Below are positions 20,656 through 29,368 of a stretch of 64,000 nt of DNA, piece by piece. The notes beneath the pieces are model-generated. The model saw nothing but the letters and a program-made list of their open reading frames with translations, was not told the origin of the DNA and did no database searches. The stretch comes from Cryobacterium breve (GTDB lineage: Bacteria; Actinomycetota; Actinomycetes; Actinomycetales; Microbacteriaceae): the NCBI RefSeq assembly GCF_004402375.1, contig NZ_SOGJ01000023.1:186001-250000 (forward strand). The letters are read 5' to 3'. The translations under genes were made by a program, and so were the position numbers. Position 1 is the first letter of the stretch, and each line of letters opens with the position of its first letter.

Positions 20656-21705
20656 GTGTCGTCCACCACTGAGAAGACCAGTCGCGTCTCCGTCGAAGAG
20701 CGCCTGTTCAGCCTCGTACTCGCGCTCATCGCCACGGAGATCGGTCTGACCAAGGCGGACATCCTGTCCACAGTTCAGGGATACCGCCAGCGCTATGTCC
20801 CCGGGGGGAACAACGCCAGCCTCGAGCGCCAGTTCGAACGGGACAAAGACGACATCCGCGAACTGGGGATACCGCTCGAAGTGGTGGAGCCGCCGGACGA
20901 TCCAGGGAGCAACCATCACCTGCGTTATCGCATCCCGAAGGGGCTCTACGACCTCCCAGCCGACGTGTCCTTCACCGCAGATGAACTGATGCTCCTCAAG
21001 CTCGCCGCCACGGTCTGGCGTGAAGGATCGCTCTCCGCGGAGTCGCGACGAGCGATGACGAAGCTCAACGCCCTCGGGATCGACGCGAGCGACCCTGTCC
21101 TCGGCTATTCCCCGTCTCTGAGAGTGCGCGAGGCATCCTTCGAGCCCCTCAGCAAGGCCATGGATCGCGGTCAAGTCGTCGCGTTCCTGTATTTGAAGCC
21201 CGGTGAGGCCGCGCCGCGCCGCCGACAGGTCGAGCCCCGGGCTGTGGTGCTCTACGACGGCCGGTGGCACCTCTTCGGCACCGACCGGGATGCCGCGGCT
21301 AACCGTACTTTCCTGCTCTCCCGCATCGCCGGCCCGGTGGTGGCCGTGCCCGGGGCGACGTTTGTTCCCCCAGGGGAAGGCCAGGCCCAGGAGGCCATTG
21401 GTGAGTTGGATGCGTTGTGGAACGCCAACATCGCCTCGGTCAGCGTGCAGTCGGGCAGCGATGCCGCGGTGCGCCTGTCCAAGCGACACTCGGCGGGCTC
21501 GGTTCGGCTGCACGAGCTCGACACTGCCGTGTACCTGCACTACACCGACCTGAACGTGCTCGCGGACGAGCTCGCGGGCTTCGGCCCGGAGGTTCTGGTG
21601 CGCTCGCCCGCTGCGCTGCGCTCTGCCGTGCGGTCCCGCCTCATAGCGGTGCGGGAATCCCACACCGACGCGCCCACGATCGGACTGACGGAGGAGGGCG
21701 AATGA
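20656..21705 (+). CDS. pafB: WYL-domain transcription regulator PafB
   Basis: A 349-residue protein with an N-terminal winged-helix region (RLFSLVLALIATEIGLTKAD, then RQFERDKDDIRELGIPLEVV) and a WYL domain at about 165-240 (VVAFLYLKPGEAAPRRRQVE followed by RWHLFGTDRD), plus a C-terminal WCX extension. In mycobacteria PafB and PafC form the PafBC activator of the SOS-independent DNA-damage response; single-stranded DNA binding by the WYL domains is the proposed signal. It overlaps pafC by four bases. The pupylation genes that usually precede it are missing from this locus. Confidence 0.92.
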   Translation: MSSTTEKTSRVSVEERLFSLVLALIATEIGLTKADILSTVQGYRQRYVPGGNNASLERQFERDKDDIRELGIPLEVVEPPDDPGSNHHLRYRIPKGLYDLPADVSFTADELMLLKLAATVWREGSLSAESRRAMTKLNALGIDASDPVLGYSPSLRVREASFEPLSKAMDRGQVVAFLYLKPGEAAPRRRQVEPRAVVLYDGRWHLFGTDRDAAANRTFLLSRIAGPVVAVPGATFVPPGEGQAQEAIGELDALWNANIASVSVQSGSDAAVRLSKRHSAGSVRLHELDTAVYLHYTDLNVLADELAGFGPEVLVRSPAALRSAVRSRLIAVRESHTDAPTIGLTEEGE

Positions 21706-22727
21706 GCGCCGGTCCGGCCTTCGGAGCATCCGACAAGTTGACCTTCCTGCTGTCGCTGGTCCCGTTCCTGATGGACCACGACCGCATCAGCGTGACGGCC
21801 GTCTCCGAGCACTTCGGGGTATCGTCCGAGCGGGTCCGCGAAGCTGTCAACCTGATTGCGATCTCCGGTATCCCGGGGGAGACGAGCCAGTACCTGCACG
21901 GCGACCTCTTCGACATCCAGTGGGATGAACTCGAAGTCAACGACCTCATCGTGCTCACCCACCTCGTCGCCATCGACGATTCCCCGCGCTTCTCCGCCCG
22001 GGAGGCGGCGGCCCTCATCGCCGGGTTGCAGTATCTGTCGTCACTACCCGAGAACGCCGACGTCGACGCCATCGCCTCACTGATGGCGAAGCTCACGCGC
22101 AGCGCCTCGGAAGCCCCCAGCCAGGTCGCCGTTTCGGGCACGGATGCCGGCACCACCATCGCGGTCGTGCGGGCCGCTGTCCGCGATGGGGTGCTGATCG
22201 AGTTCGACTACTTGAGCGCCCGTGGCGAGCACGAGCAGCGCCTGGTCGAGCCCTGGCGGATTCAATCCGTGGACCGCGACTGGTATCTGCGCGGATGGTG
22301 CCACCTTCGCGAGGCGGCCCGCACCTTCCGGCTTGATCGAATGAGTGGACTGCACGTGACGACGCAACCGAGCAGCCCTCGGCGTCTGGAGGCGGAACAG
22401 CCCGAAGCGCTCTTCGAGGGCTCAGCCTCCGACCTCGAGGTGACGGTCGAGCTTCCCTCGGCGGCCGTGTCTCTGCTCGCGGACTACGCGCCGCAGGGTG
22501 CCGGCGGACGGAGTGCGGATCGCGTTGGCAGAACGCTTCGAGTGGCGCACTACCACGGCCTCAAACGCCTCGTCGCCGGTCTCGCCGGTGTCGTGACGGT
22601 CGTCGCCCCGGTTGAGGCGCGGGTGGTTGTGCGCGACTGGGCTGCCGCGGGGATTGCCCGCTACGACGAGTTGGACGCCGACAACGTCGACGCCGACGAG
22701 CCTGACCCGATGATCGTGGGGACGTAG
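21702..22727 (+). CDS. pafC: WYL-domain transcription regulator PafC
   Basis: A 341-residue partner of PafB with the same layout: a helix-turn-helix (FLMDHDRISVTAVSEHFGVS and onward), an acidic linker, a WYL core near 165-230 (GVLIEFDYLSARGEHEQRLV, then RDWYLRGWCHLREAARTFRL), and a WCX domain. The ATG at 21702 overlaps the pafB stop and follows GAGGAGG, so translation is coupled and equal amounts are expected. Together the two make the DNA-damage regulator PafBC, which controls repair genes such as recA-independent nucleases. The longer frame from 21417 is only open by chance. Confidence 0.92.
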   Translation: MSAGPAFGASDKLTFLLSLVPFLMDHDRISVTAVSEHFGVSSERVREAVNLIAISGIPGETSQYLHGDLFDIQWDELEVNDLIVLTHLVAIDDSPRFSAREAAALIAGLQYLSSLPENADVDAIASLMAKLTRSASEAPSQVAVSGTDAGTTIAVVRAAVRDGVLIEFDYLSARGEHEQRLVEPWRIQSVDRDWYLRGWCHLREAARTFRLDRMSGLHVTTQPSSPRRLEAEQPEALFEGSASDLEVTVELPSAAVSLLADYAPQGAGGRSADRVGRTLRVAHYHGLKRLVAGLAGVVTVVAPVEARVVVRDWAAAGIARYDELDADNVDADEPDPMIVGT

Positions 22728-22730
22728 ACA

Positions 22731-23075
22731 ATGCCCTGGTGGTCGTGGCCTCTCATCTGGACCGGCCTGGTCCTCACCTTGATCGGCTCGCTGGTCTGGT
22801 TCGGGTTCAGGCTGTTCAGACAGGCCATGGCGACGGTCGCCGCGCTCGCTGAACTCAGTGACCGCATCGCCGCCGTTGGCCAGGGCTCCGGGGCGCCGCA
22901 ACTGGCGACGTTCCGATCTGCGGTCCTCCAGGATCCCGGTGCCCTCTACGCCGCACTCGAGTTCCGGCGGATCGAACGTGCGCAGCGTCGGCAGCGGCGG
23001 CGGGATTCCTTGATCGCTAGAGGTAAACTGTTATCCACCCGACCCGTGACCCAGAGGACAGACACTGATGCTTAA
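22731..23075 (+). CDS. Small single-span membrane protein of unknown function
   Basis: A 114-residue protein with one hydrophobic helix at about 7-27 (WPLIWTGLVLTLIGSLVWFG), then an amphipathic helical part and a strongly basic stretch (RRIERAQRRQRRRD) near 80-93. It starts three bases after pafC and its end overlaps tatA, so it is part of the pafBC-tatAC transcript. Its size and place, with a helix followed by a charged helix, loosely recall TatA/B-like or coupling proteins, but it lacks the Phe-Gly hinge and I do not assign a function. Confidence 0.72.
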   Translation: MPWWSWPLIWTGLVLTLIGSLVWFGFRLFRQAMATVAALAELSDRIAAVGQGSGAPQLATFRSAVLQDPGALYAALEFRRIERAQRRQRRRDSLIARGKLLSTRPVTQRTDTDA

Positions 23076-23289
23076 CAACCTGACCGGATGGCACTTCCTG
23101 ATCATCCTCGTCATCGTTCTGCTTCTGTTCGGTGCGCCCAAGCTTCCCGGCCTCGCCCGGAGCCTCGGGCAGTCGATGAAGATCTTTAAGAACGAGATCA
23201 AGAGCGACAAGGACGACGCCGACACCACCGGCACCGCTGGCGACTCTTCGAAGGCAGCCGGCACAGCCGACCCCTCGACGAAGTCGTAA
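23068..23289 (+). CDS. tatA: Sec-independent translocase subunit TatA
   Basis: A 73-residue TatA. The transmembrane helix covers residues 8-22 (WHFLIILVIVLLLFG), the FGAPKLPGLARSLGQSM hinge and amphipathic helix follow, and the tail is acidic and rich in Ser, Thr and Ala. TatA oligomers form the conduit for folded twin-arginine substrates. The ATG lies inside the end of the preceding membrane-protein gene. It is six bases before tatC. Likely Tat clients in this window include the Rieske protein. Confidence 0.95.
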   Translation: MLNNLTGWHFLIILVIVLLLFGAPKLPGLARSLGQSMKIFKNEIKSDKDDADTTGTAGDSSKAAGTADPSTKS

Positions 23290-23294
23290 GTCCC

Positions 23295-24089
23295 GTGGCG
23301 GGGCGAATTCCTCGGCGCACGGCCACTGACGGGAAAATGTCGCTGGGGCAACACCTGCTTGAGCTGCGCAAACGACTCTTCCTTGCTGCAGCCGGAATCC
23401 TCGTGGGTGCGATCGTCGGATGGTTCCTCTCCGATTTCGTCTGGGATGCGTTGCGTGAGCCGATCTACGCCATCATCGAGGCTCAAAACCGAACCGCCCA
23501 GCTGAATTACCCGGATATCACAAGTGCCTTCGATCTGAAGCTGAAGATCTCCTTCTACGTGGGTTTGGTCCTGTCCAGCCCCGTCTGGCTCTACCAGATC
23601 TTCGCGTTCCTGGTTCCGGGCCTCACCCGTATCGAGAAGCAGTACACCTTCGGGTTCATCTTCACGGCTATTCCGTTGTTTCTGGCGGGCTGCGCGGCCG
23701 GTTGGTTCGTGCTGCCGAATCTCGTGGGCCTGATGACCAGTTTCGCGCCTCAGGAGGACGCCGCGCTGATCGTGGCCCAGAACTACCTCGACTTCGTGCT
23801 CAAGCTCATGATCGCCATCGGTGTGGCGTTTGTGTTGCCGGTCTTCATCGTGTTGCTCAACTTCGCCGGTGTGATCAGTGCTCAGTCGATCATCAAATCG
23901 TGGCGGATTGCTGTCCTCCTGATTACGCTCTTCACCGCCATTGCCACCCCCGCGGCCGACCTGGTGTCGATGTTCCTGCTGGCCATCCCCATGGTGGTGC
24001 TGTACTTCGCCGCGTACGCCATCGCTTTCCTCCACGATCGGCGCGCAGCCCGGCGTACCCGCACCATCGAACAGGAGTTGGCGCTTTAA
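23295..24089 (+). CDS. tatC: Twin-arginine translocase subunit TatC
   Basis: A 264-residue membrane protein with six helices. Signature stretches are MSLGQHLLELRKRLFLAAAG near the N-terminus (the E/L-rich signal-peptide site), SSPVWLYQIFAFLVPGLTRI, and EKQYTFGFIFTAIPLF. TatC is the receptor for RR signal peptides. The start is a GTG at 23295, which adds an unusually basic N-terminal stretch (RIPRRTATDG); the next usable start would be near MSLGQ. It sits between tatA and helY in the common actinobacterial order. Confidence 0.95.
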   Translation: MAGRIPRRTATDGKMSLGQHLLELRKRLFLAAAGILVGAIVGWFLSDFVWDALREPIYAIIEAQNRTAQLNYPDITSAFDLKLKISFYVGLVLSSPVWLYQIFAFLVPGLTRIEKQYTFGFIFTAIPLFLAGCAAGWFVLPNLVGLMTSFAPQEDAALIVAQNYLDFVLKLMIAIGVAFVLPVFIVLLNFAGVISAQSIIKSWRIAVLLITLFTAIATPAADLVSMFLLAIPMVVLYFAAYAIAFLHDRRAARRTRTIEQELAL

Positions 24090-24098
24090 GCGCACCAG

Positions 24099-26552
24099 AT
24101 GACCTACCTTCAATCGCCCGCCGAACGGTACGCAGCCTCTCGATCCCGTGCCGGAAGGCCTCGCCTGGAGGCGTTCCGGGCCGGGCTCCGCTTCGAGCTG
24201 GATCCTTTCCAAGTGGCGGCCTGTGCCTCCCTCGAAGACGGCAACAGTGTATTGGTCGCCGCGCCCACGGGAGCAGGGAAGACCCTCATCGCCGAGTTCG
24301 CGATCTACCTCGCGATGCAGAGTGCGAAGAAGAAGGTCTTCTACACCGCGCCGATGAAGGCGCTCAGTAACCAGAAGTTCCAGGAGCTGGTGTCCGAATA
24401 TGGGTCGGACGAGGTGGGTCTGCTCACGGGAGACACGAACGTCAACCCGCAGGCCCGCATCGTGGTCATGACAACCGAGGTCCTGCGCAACATGCTCTAC
24501 GCCGATTCGGATCTGCTCACCAACCTCGCGTTCGTCGTGCTGGACGAGGTGCACTTTCTCGCCGACCGCTTCCGCGGCGCAGTCTGGGAAGAGGTGATCA
24601 TTCACCTTCCGCAGGACGTGCGCATGGTCTCGCTCAGCGCCACCGTCTCCAATGCCGAGGAATTCGGCGACTGGTTGCAGGCCGTCCGGGGCGAGACTGA
24701 CGTCATCGTGTCCGAAGAACGACCGGTTCCGCTCGAACAGCATGTGCTGGTCAAAAGCAAGATGCTGGACCTTTTCGACGCGTCCGGCCTCGCCGGGACA
24801 CACCGAGTGAACCCGGAACTGGTTCGACTGGCCCAGTCGGGTGGGCGTTCCGTGGCAGCACGCTCGGGCAACGGGCGCCGCGGTGGTGATCGTGACCGCG
24901 GGCGCGGTACCCAGTCGCGAGGCGGCTTCGAGGCCGGGCGCATGGACCGATCCGATATCGTGCGCCTATTAGAGGGCAAGCACCTCCTCCCGGCCATCTT
25001 CTTCATCTTCAGCCGGGTCGGGTGCGATCAGGCTGTCCGACAGGTTCTGCGTGCCGGTGTTCGCCTGACAGACGCGCAGGAACGCGAGGAAATCCGGCAG
25101 ATCGTCGACGACCGCTGCCGCACCCTCCTCGACGAAGATTTGGGCGTGCTCGGCTACTTCGAGTGGCTCGACGGCCTCGAACGCGGCGTCGCCGCCCACC
25201 ACGCGGGACTGCTGCCGGCCTTCAAGGAGGTAGTCGAAGAACTCTTTCAGAAGAAGCTGGTCAAGGCTGTCTTCGCCACGGAGACCCTGGCTCTCGGCAT
25301 CAATATGCCGGCCCGCACGGTGGTGCTCGACAAGCTCGAGAAGTTCAACGGCGAGGCGCGGGTCCCCATCACGCCGGGGGAGTACACCCAGCTCACCGGT
25401 CGCGCCGGCCGGCGCGGCATTGATATCGAGGGCCACTCGGTCATCCAGTGGGCGTCCGGGCTCGACCCGCAGACGGTCGCCTCCCTCGCCTCCCGCCGCA
25501 CCTATCCCCTCAATTCCAGCTTCAAGCCGACGTACAACATGGCGGTCAACCTGATCGAGCAGTTTGGGCGGGACCGCACCCGAGACGTTCTCGAGTCCTC
25601 CTTTGCCCAGTTTCAAGCTGACCGGGCCGTGGTCGACTTGGCCCGCAAGGTGCGTCAGCAGGAGGAGTCCCTCACTGGATTCGCCCGCTCCATGGCCTGC
25701 CACCTGGGCGACTTCACCGAGTATTCAGCCATCCGTCGCGCCCTCACCGAGGTAGAACGGCAGAGTGCAGCGGGGGAGACCGGCGCCCGGGCTGCCCGTG
25801 AACGGCGCCAACGTGAGTTGGGGAGCCTGCGCAAGCGCATGCGCGAGCACCCCTGCCACAGCTGTCCCGAGCGGGAGCAGCACGCCCGCTGGGGGCAACG
25901 CTGGTGGAAGCTGAAGCGCGACACGGATGCGCTCAGCCAGCAGATCTCGACCCGCACCGGTGCCGTTGCCCGCGTCTTCGACCGGGTGACCGATGTCCTC
26001 CTCGGGTACGGGTACCTGGTCGAAAGCGCCGCGGGAGTGGTGGCCCTAAGCGCGAGCGGCCTCATTCTCCGGCGCATCTACGCGGACAGGGACCTGCTCG
26101 TCGCGGAATCCTTGCGCCGCGGTTTGTGGAACGACCTAGATCCGGCTGGCATCGCGGCGATGGCCTGCGCACTGGTTTTCGAGCCGCGTCGTGACGAAGG
26201 ATTGATCGACGATCGCTACCTGCCGACGGGCCCGTTCCGGGAGGCGTTGCACGAGACCCAGGAACTGTGGAGTCGCCTGGACGACCTGGAACGCGACAAT
26301 AAACTTCCGGGTAGCAACCCTCTGGCGGTCGGGCTCAGCCTGGCTATGTGGAAGTGGGCCAGGGCCGGCTCGCTCGTCGATGTCCTCGACGAGGCCGAGA
26401 TGGCCGCGGGAGACTTCGTACGATGGACCAAGCAGACCATCGACTTGCTGGACCAGCTCTCGGTCGTGGCCGATGATCCCGTCGGTCACACTGCTCGCAA
26501 GGCCATGGACGCCATTCGCCGTGGAATCGTTGCCTACTCGTCGGTCGCTTAG
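24099..26552 (+). CDS. helY: Ski2-like DEAD/DEAH RNA helicase HelY
   Basis: An 817-residue superfamily 2 helicase. Motif I APTGAGKT is at residues 55-62, motif Ia near TAPMKALSNQKF, motif II DEVH at 149-152, motif III SLSATVSN, and the C-terminal RecA domain has VFATETLALGINMPARTVV and QLTGRAGRRGID. An Arg/Gly-rich insert (near 255-275, GNGRRGGDRDRGRG) interrupts the linker between the RecA domains and may bind RNA. The C-terminal 300 residues include a Cys cluster (CHSCPEREQH). HelY is widely conserved next to tatC in Actinobacteria; its role is probably in RNA turnover, not directly shown here. Confidence 0.92.
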   Translation: MTYLQSPAERYAASRSRAGRPRLEAFRAGLRFELDPFQVAACASLEDGNSVLVAAPTGAGKTLIAEFAIYLAMQSAKKKVFYTAPMKALSNQKFQELVSEYGSDEVGLLTGDTNVNPQARIVVMTTEVLRNMLYADSDLLTNLAFVVLDEVHFLADRFRGAVWEEVIIHLPQDVRMVSLSATVSNAEEFGDWLQAVRGETDVIVSEERPVPLEQHVLVKSKMLDLFDASGLAGTHRVNPELVRLAQSGGRSVAARSGNGRRGGDRDRGRGTQSRGGFEAGRMDRSDIVRLLEGKHLLPAIFFIFSRVGCDQAVRQVLRAGVRLTDAQEREEIRQIVDDRCRTLLDEDLGVLGYFEWLDGLERGVAAHHAGLLPAFKEVVEELFQKKLVKAVFATETLALGINMPARTVVLDKLEKFNGEARVPITPGEYTQLTGRAGRRGIDIEGHSVIQWASGLDPQTVASLASRRTYPLNSSFKPTYNMAVNLIEQFGRDRTRDVLESSFAQFQADRAVVDLARKVRQQEESLTGFARSMACHLGDFTEYSAIRRALTEVERQSAAGETGARAARERRQRELGSLRKRMREHPCHSCPEREQHARWGQRWWKLKRDTDALSQQISTRTGAVARVFDRVTDVLLGYGYLVESAAGVVALSASGLILRRIYADRDLLVAESLRRGLWNDLDPAGIAAMACALVFEPRRDEGLIDDRYLPTGPFREALHETQELWSRLDDLERDNKLPGSNPLAVGLSLAMWKWARAGSLVDVLDEAEMAAGDFVRWTKQTIDLLDQLSVVADDPVGHTARKAMDAIRRGIVAYSSVA

Positions 26553-26555
26553 GCT
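26550..26555 (+). promoter_or_regulatory. -10-like element before lnt
   Basis: TAGGCT overlaps the helY stop codon and is followed by six bases and the GTG of lnt at 26562. It would allow a separate leaderless lnt transcript. Confidence 0.4.
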
Positions 26556-26561
26556 GGTGAG

Positions 26562-28106
26562 GTGATCCCGGGTACCGAACGACGGCTGGCGCTGCCGCTG
26601 CCGGCCGCCATCCTGCTCGCTGCGGTTGCCGGGGCCATCCTCGATGCGGGATTCCCGGACCGTTCGTGGTGGATTCTGGCCCCGATTGCAGTCTTCCTGA
26701 TGCTTCTGACCCTGCTTGGTCGCAGTCTGTGGTCGGGGCTGTTGATCGGCATGGTGTCCGGGTCGTCCTTTTGGCTGATTCACATAAGTTGGCTGACACT
26801 GTACTTGGGTCCCGTCCCATGGCTGGCCTTGGCCGGTCTCCAATCCATCTTCTTCGGCATCAGCCTCGCCCTGATCGGCGTGGTGCTGCAGTCCGGCCCC
26901 CGGGTCTGGCCGTCGGCCTGGGGGCGCCTCGGCATGGTTCCCGTGGTCGTGGCAGGGCTGTGGACCGCGCGGGAAGCGATCTCGTCGGTCTGGCCCTACG
27001 GCGGCTTCGCTTGGGGGCGCCTGGCCATCTCCCAGTCGGAGAGCCCGTTCAACTCTCTGGTTGCCTGGGTCGGCATGTCCGGACTCAGTTTCCTTCTGGT
27101 CTGGCTCAGCGCCCTGTGCCTGCAACTGGTGCGCGAGGCCTCCGTGCGCGTCCCGCTGCGGGGAGGCATCGCCGTGGCCGCCTGCGCCTTCCTGCTGGTC
27201 GTCCCGGCCTGGCCCACCGTGCAGAGCGGTCAGGCACGCCTGGCCGCCGTGCAGGGGGCCTCCGATGCGGGCCTGTTCGCGCGCTACTCGCCCGGCCAGA
27301 TCCTGTCCGACCACACGTCGGCAACCCTGGCCGTGATTGACGAGGACGTTGATTTTGTGGTGTGGCCGGAGAACGCGAGCGACATCGACCCACTCCGTTC
27401 GTTGGATGCGGCGAGGAACCTCGACTATCTCAGCCGGGCCATGGATGTTCCCTTCGTCGTCGGCACGATCACCGAGCGCGAGGACAAGATCTACAACAGC
27501 TCCCTGCTGTGGAATTCGGGGGAGGGCGCCGTGGACATCTACGACAAGGTGCACCCGGTTCCGTTCGCTGAGTACATGCCCGACCGGGCATTCTGGCGCC
27601 CGTTCGCCCCCGAGTTGATCGATTTGGTCGCCCGGGACTACGCCATCGGCACGCGCGACAACGTCTTCGACATCGACGGGATCATGGCGGGGATCGCAAT
27701 CTGCTTCGATATCGCGGACGATCAATTGGTGAACGAGATGGTCGACGACCAGGCGGAAATCATCCTTGCCCAAACCAACAACGCGGACTTCGGCCGCACC
27801 GATGAGAGCGTTCAGCAGCTGGCCATTGCACGGTTGCGCGCCATCGAGACCGGACGCACCGTCGTGAACATCTCAACCGTCGGGACAAGTGCCATAATCA
27901 CCCCCGACGGCGCCACCCTGGACAGCCTGCCCACCTGGCTACCCGGTGCGATGGTGCAAACGGTGCCGCTCAGCGATACGGTGACGCCGGCCATGGCTGC
28001 CGGGCGGGGAATCGAATGGCTGGTATCCGGCCTCGGACTGGCCGGCTTGGTACTGTGTTCCGTTAACGCACTACGCGCCCGAACAGATCGGGCGCGTAGG
28101 CTGTGA
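26562..28106 (+). CDS. lnt: Apolipoprotein N-acyltransferase
   Basis: A 514-residue membrane enzyme that adds the third acyl chain to the N-terminal cysteine of lipoproteins. The first 215 residues form about seven membrane helices, including the SVWPYGGFAWGRLAISQ motif near 142-158. The nitrilase-fold domain outside follows with the triad Glu270 (VWPENASDID), Lys329 (YDKVHPVPFAEYMPD) and Cys381 (GIAICFDIAD). A last helix lies near 490. Client lipoproteins in this window are the FKBP lipoprotein and CtaC. The gene ends in a hairpin that lies inside its own coding region. Confidence 0.93.
   Translation: MIPGTERRLALPLPAAILLAAVAGAILDAGFPDRSWWILAPIAVFLMLLTLLGRSLWSGLLIGMVSGSSFWLIHISWLTLYLGPVPWLALAGLQSIFFGISLALIGVVLQSGPRVWPSAWGRLGMVPVVVAGLWTAREAISSVWPYGGFAWGRLAISQSESPFNSLVAWVGMSGLSFLLVWLSALCLQLVREASVRVPLRGGIAVAACAFLLVVPAWPTVQSGQARLAAVQGASDAGLFARYSPGQILSDHTSATLAVIDEDVDFVVWPENASDIDPLRSLDAARNLDYLSRAMDVPFVVGTITEREDKIYNSSLLWNSGEGAVDIYDKVHPVPFAEYMPDRAFWRPFAPELIDLVARDYAIGTRDNVFDIDGIMAGIAICFDIADDQLVNEMVDDQAEIILAQTNNADFGRTDESVQQLAIARLRAIETGRTVVNISTVGTSAIITPDGATLDSLPTWLPGAMVQTVPLSDTVTPAMAAGRGIEWLVSGLGLAGLVLCSVNALRARTDRARRL
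28071..28099 (+). terminator. Terminator hairpin inside the 3' end of lnt
   Basis: CTACGCGCCCGA at 28071-28082 and TCGGGCGCGTAG at 28088-28099 form a perfect 12-base stem with a five-base loop, ending seven bases before the lnt stop at 28106. Because lnt and rbpA converge, it may stop transcription from both sides. Confidence 0.7.
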
Positions 28107-28162
28107 ACTGATGGATCAGGCTGGAAATTCAGGCCGGATCTGTTGGGTCGAGAGAGGGCCGA

Positions 28163-28528
28163 TCAGGCGCCGATCTTCTGCTGTCCGCGACGTTCGCGCA
28201 AGAACGTCAGACGTTCCTCGAGGAGTTCCTCGAGCTCGGCGCGAGTGCGACGTTCCAGGAGCATGTCCCAGTGTGTGCGCGGTACTTTCTCGTCGGAATG
28301 GTCGACGACTACCGGCTTGGAATCAACCAGCCGGGTTGCTGTCTGTGAACAGAAGCGGCATTCCCACTCGTCAGGGGCTTCCGCCTCTGCCGAGAAGATC
28401 ATGACCGTCTCCCGTGCGCACGTTGCACACAGGTACGTGTGACTGACTCGTGGTGAAAAGGTGACACCCTCTTCGCTCTGAAGGCTTTGTGCGCCTAACC
28501 TCATGCCACGCAAACTGCGATCCGCCAT
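28163..28528 (-). CDS. rbpA: RNA polymerase-binding protein RbpA
   Basis: A 121-residue actinobacterial transcription factor that stabilises the open complex with the housekeeping sigma factor. The N-terminal tail (MADRSLRGMRLGAQSLQSEE) is followed by a zinc-binding core with Cys34 and Cys37 (YLCATCARE) and Cys57 and Cys60 (WECRFCS). The basic linker and the C-terminal sigma-interaction helix are KVPRTHWDMLLERRTRAELE and onward. The ATG follows GAGAGGAG. Its partner sigma factor SigA is encoded in the same window. A possible stress-sigma promoter lies just upstream. Confidence 0.95.
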   Translation of the reverse strand: MADRSLRGMRLGAQSLQSEEGVTFSPRVSHTYLCATCARETVMIFSAEAEAPDEWECRFCSQTATRLVDSKPVVVDHSDEKVPRTHWDMLLERRTRAELEELLEERLTFLRERRGQQKIGA

Positions 28529-28565
28529 CGTGTGGTCTCCTCTCGCGATGCAACTCTTAGGTATA

Positions 28566-28592
28566 AACCATCAAGCTGGACGTTATCTTTCC
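28566..28592 (-). promoter_or_regulatory. Possible SigR/SigH-type promoter of rbpA
   Basis: On the minus strand GGAAA (28592-28588) is followed by 18 bases and GGTT (28569-28566). This fits the GGAAT-N18-GTT pattern of thiol-stress sigma factors, which is known to drive rbpA in Streptomyces. The -35 has one mismatch. Confidence 0.35.
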
Positions 28593-29362
28593 GTTACGTC
28601 ATTTCTCGGAGGGGACTCCCAGGTTCGGGCGGCGATCACCGACACGGCAAGGTCGCACCGGTCGGTAACGAGGCCGTCGACTCCCAGATCCATAAGCCGG
28701 TTCATGTCGTCCGGATCGTTGACGGTCCAGACATGCACCTCGACTCCGGCGGCGTGCACGGCGCGGATGAACCGCGGCGTGAGGATTCGGAGTGAACGCA
28801 CCGACTCGGGCACCTGTACGGCGACAATGCCCTTCAGGAAAAGCCGGAGCGGAGCGGCCATGCCCAGTCTGGCGGCCAGGACGGAACGCCCTATGACTGA
28901 GGCGGATGCGGAGGTGGCAACCCCGGGTAGTAACCCGACGGTCTGTTGGCGTCGATTCTCTGAGAAAGACGTGATCAGCACCCGGCCGATGGCCCCGGCG
29001 GCACTGACCGCGGCAGCTGTGGCCTGCGCGGCTGCCGCCGATTTGACGTCGATATTGAATCGGGCATCCGGGAACGCGTCGAGTCCCTCGCGCAGGGAGG
29101 AGAACGATTGGCCTTTGCCGAGGCCGACCCGGCGCAGCTCCTCCATTGTGAGCCGTTCAAGGCGGATGCGCGTACCCGCAACGTTGCAATCCGCATCGTG
29201 GCTGAGGACGGCGATTCCGTCGGCGCTAGCGTGAACGTCCGTTTCGATGTGGGTCGCGCCGGCCATGAGGGCATGCCGGAAAGCCAGGAGAGTATTCTCC
29301 GGCGCGTCGAGGGAGAGGCCGCGATGGGCGAATACCCGAGGCCCGACCCCCTCGAGGAACAT
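28583..29362 (-). CDS. Glycerophosphodiester phosphodiesterase
   Basis: A 259-residue GDPD-family TIM barrel. It hydrolyses glycerophosphodiesters to glycerol-3-phosphate and an alcohol. Catalytic and metal residues are present: His13-Arg14 in FAHRG, Glu22 in PENT, Glu40 and Asp42 in IETDVH, and His55 in LSHDADCN. The C-terminal strand VHVWTVNDPDDMNRLMDLGV with DGLVTD is typical. There is no signal peptide, so it is cytosolic. The start codon is seven bases after the stop of the SPFH gene, suggesting one transcript nfeD-SPFH-GDPD. Confidence 0.92.
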   Translation of the reverse strand: MFLEGVGPRVFAHRGLSLDAPENTLLAFRHALMAGATHIETDVHASADGIAVLSHDADCNVAGTRIRLERLTMEELRRVGLGKGQSFSSLREGLDAFPDARFNIDVKSAAAAQATAAAVSAAGAIGRVLITSFSENRRQQTVGLLPGVATSASASVIGRSVLAARLGMAAPLRLFLKGIVAVQVPESVRSLRILTPRFIRAVHAAGVEVHVWTVNDPDDMNRLMDLGVDGLVTDRCDLAVSVIAARTWESPPRNDVTER

Positions 29363-29368
29363 GTTTGC

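Noticed and set aside
23031..24803. A 590-codon minus-strand open frame over tatA, tatC and the start of helY
   Set aside because: It is the mirror of three well-identified genes, is rich in His, Gln and Glu, and shows no domain.
26136..27773. A 545-codon minus-strand open frame over helY and lnt
   Set aside because: It is antisense to helY and lnt, with low-complexity His/Gly/Gln content and no motif.
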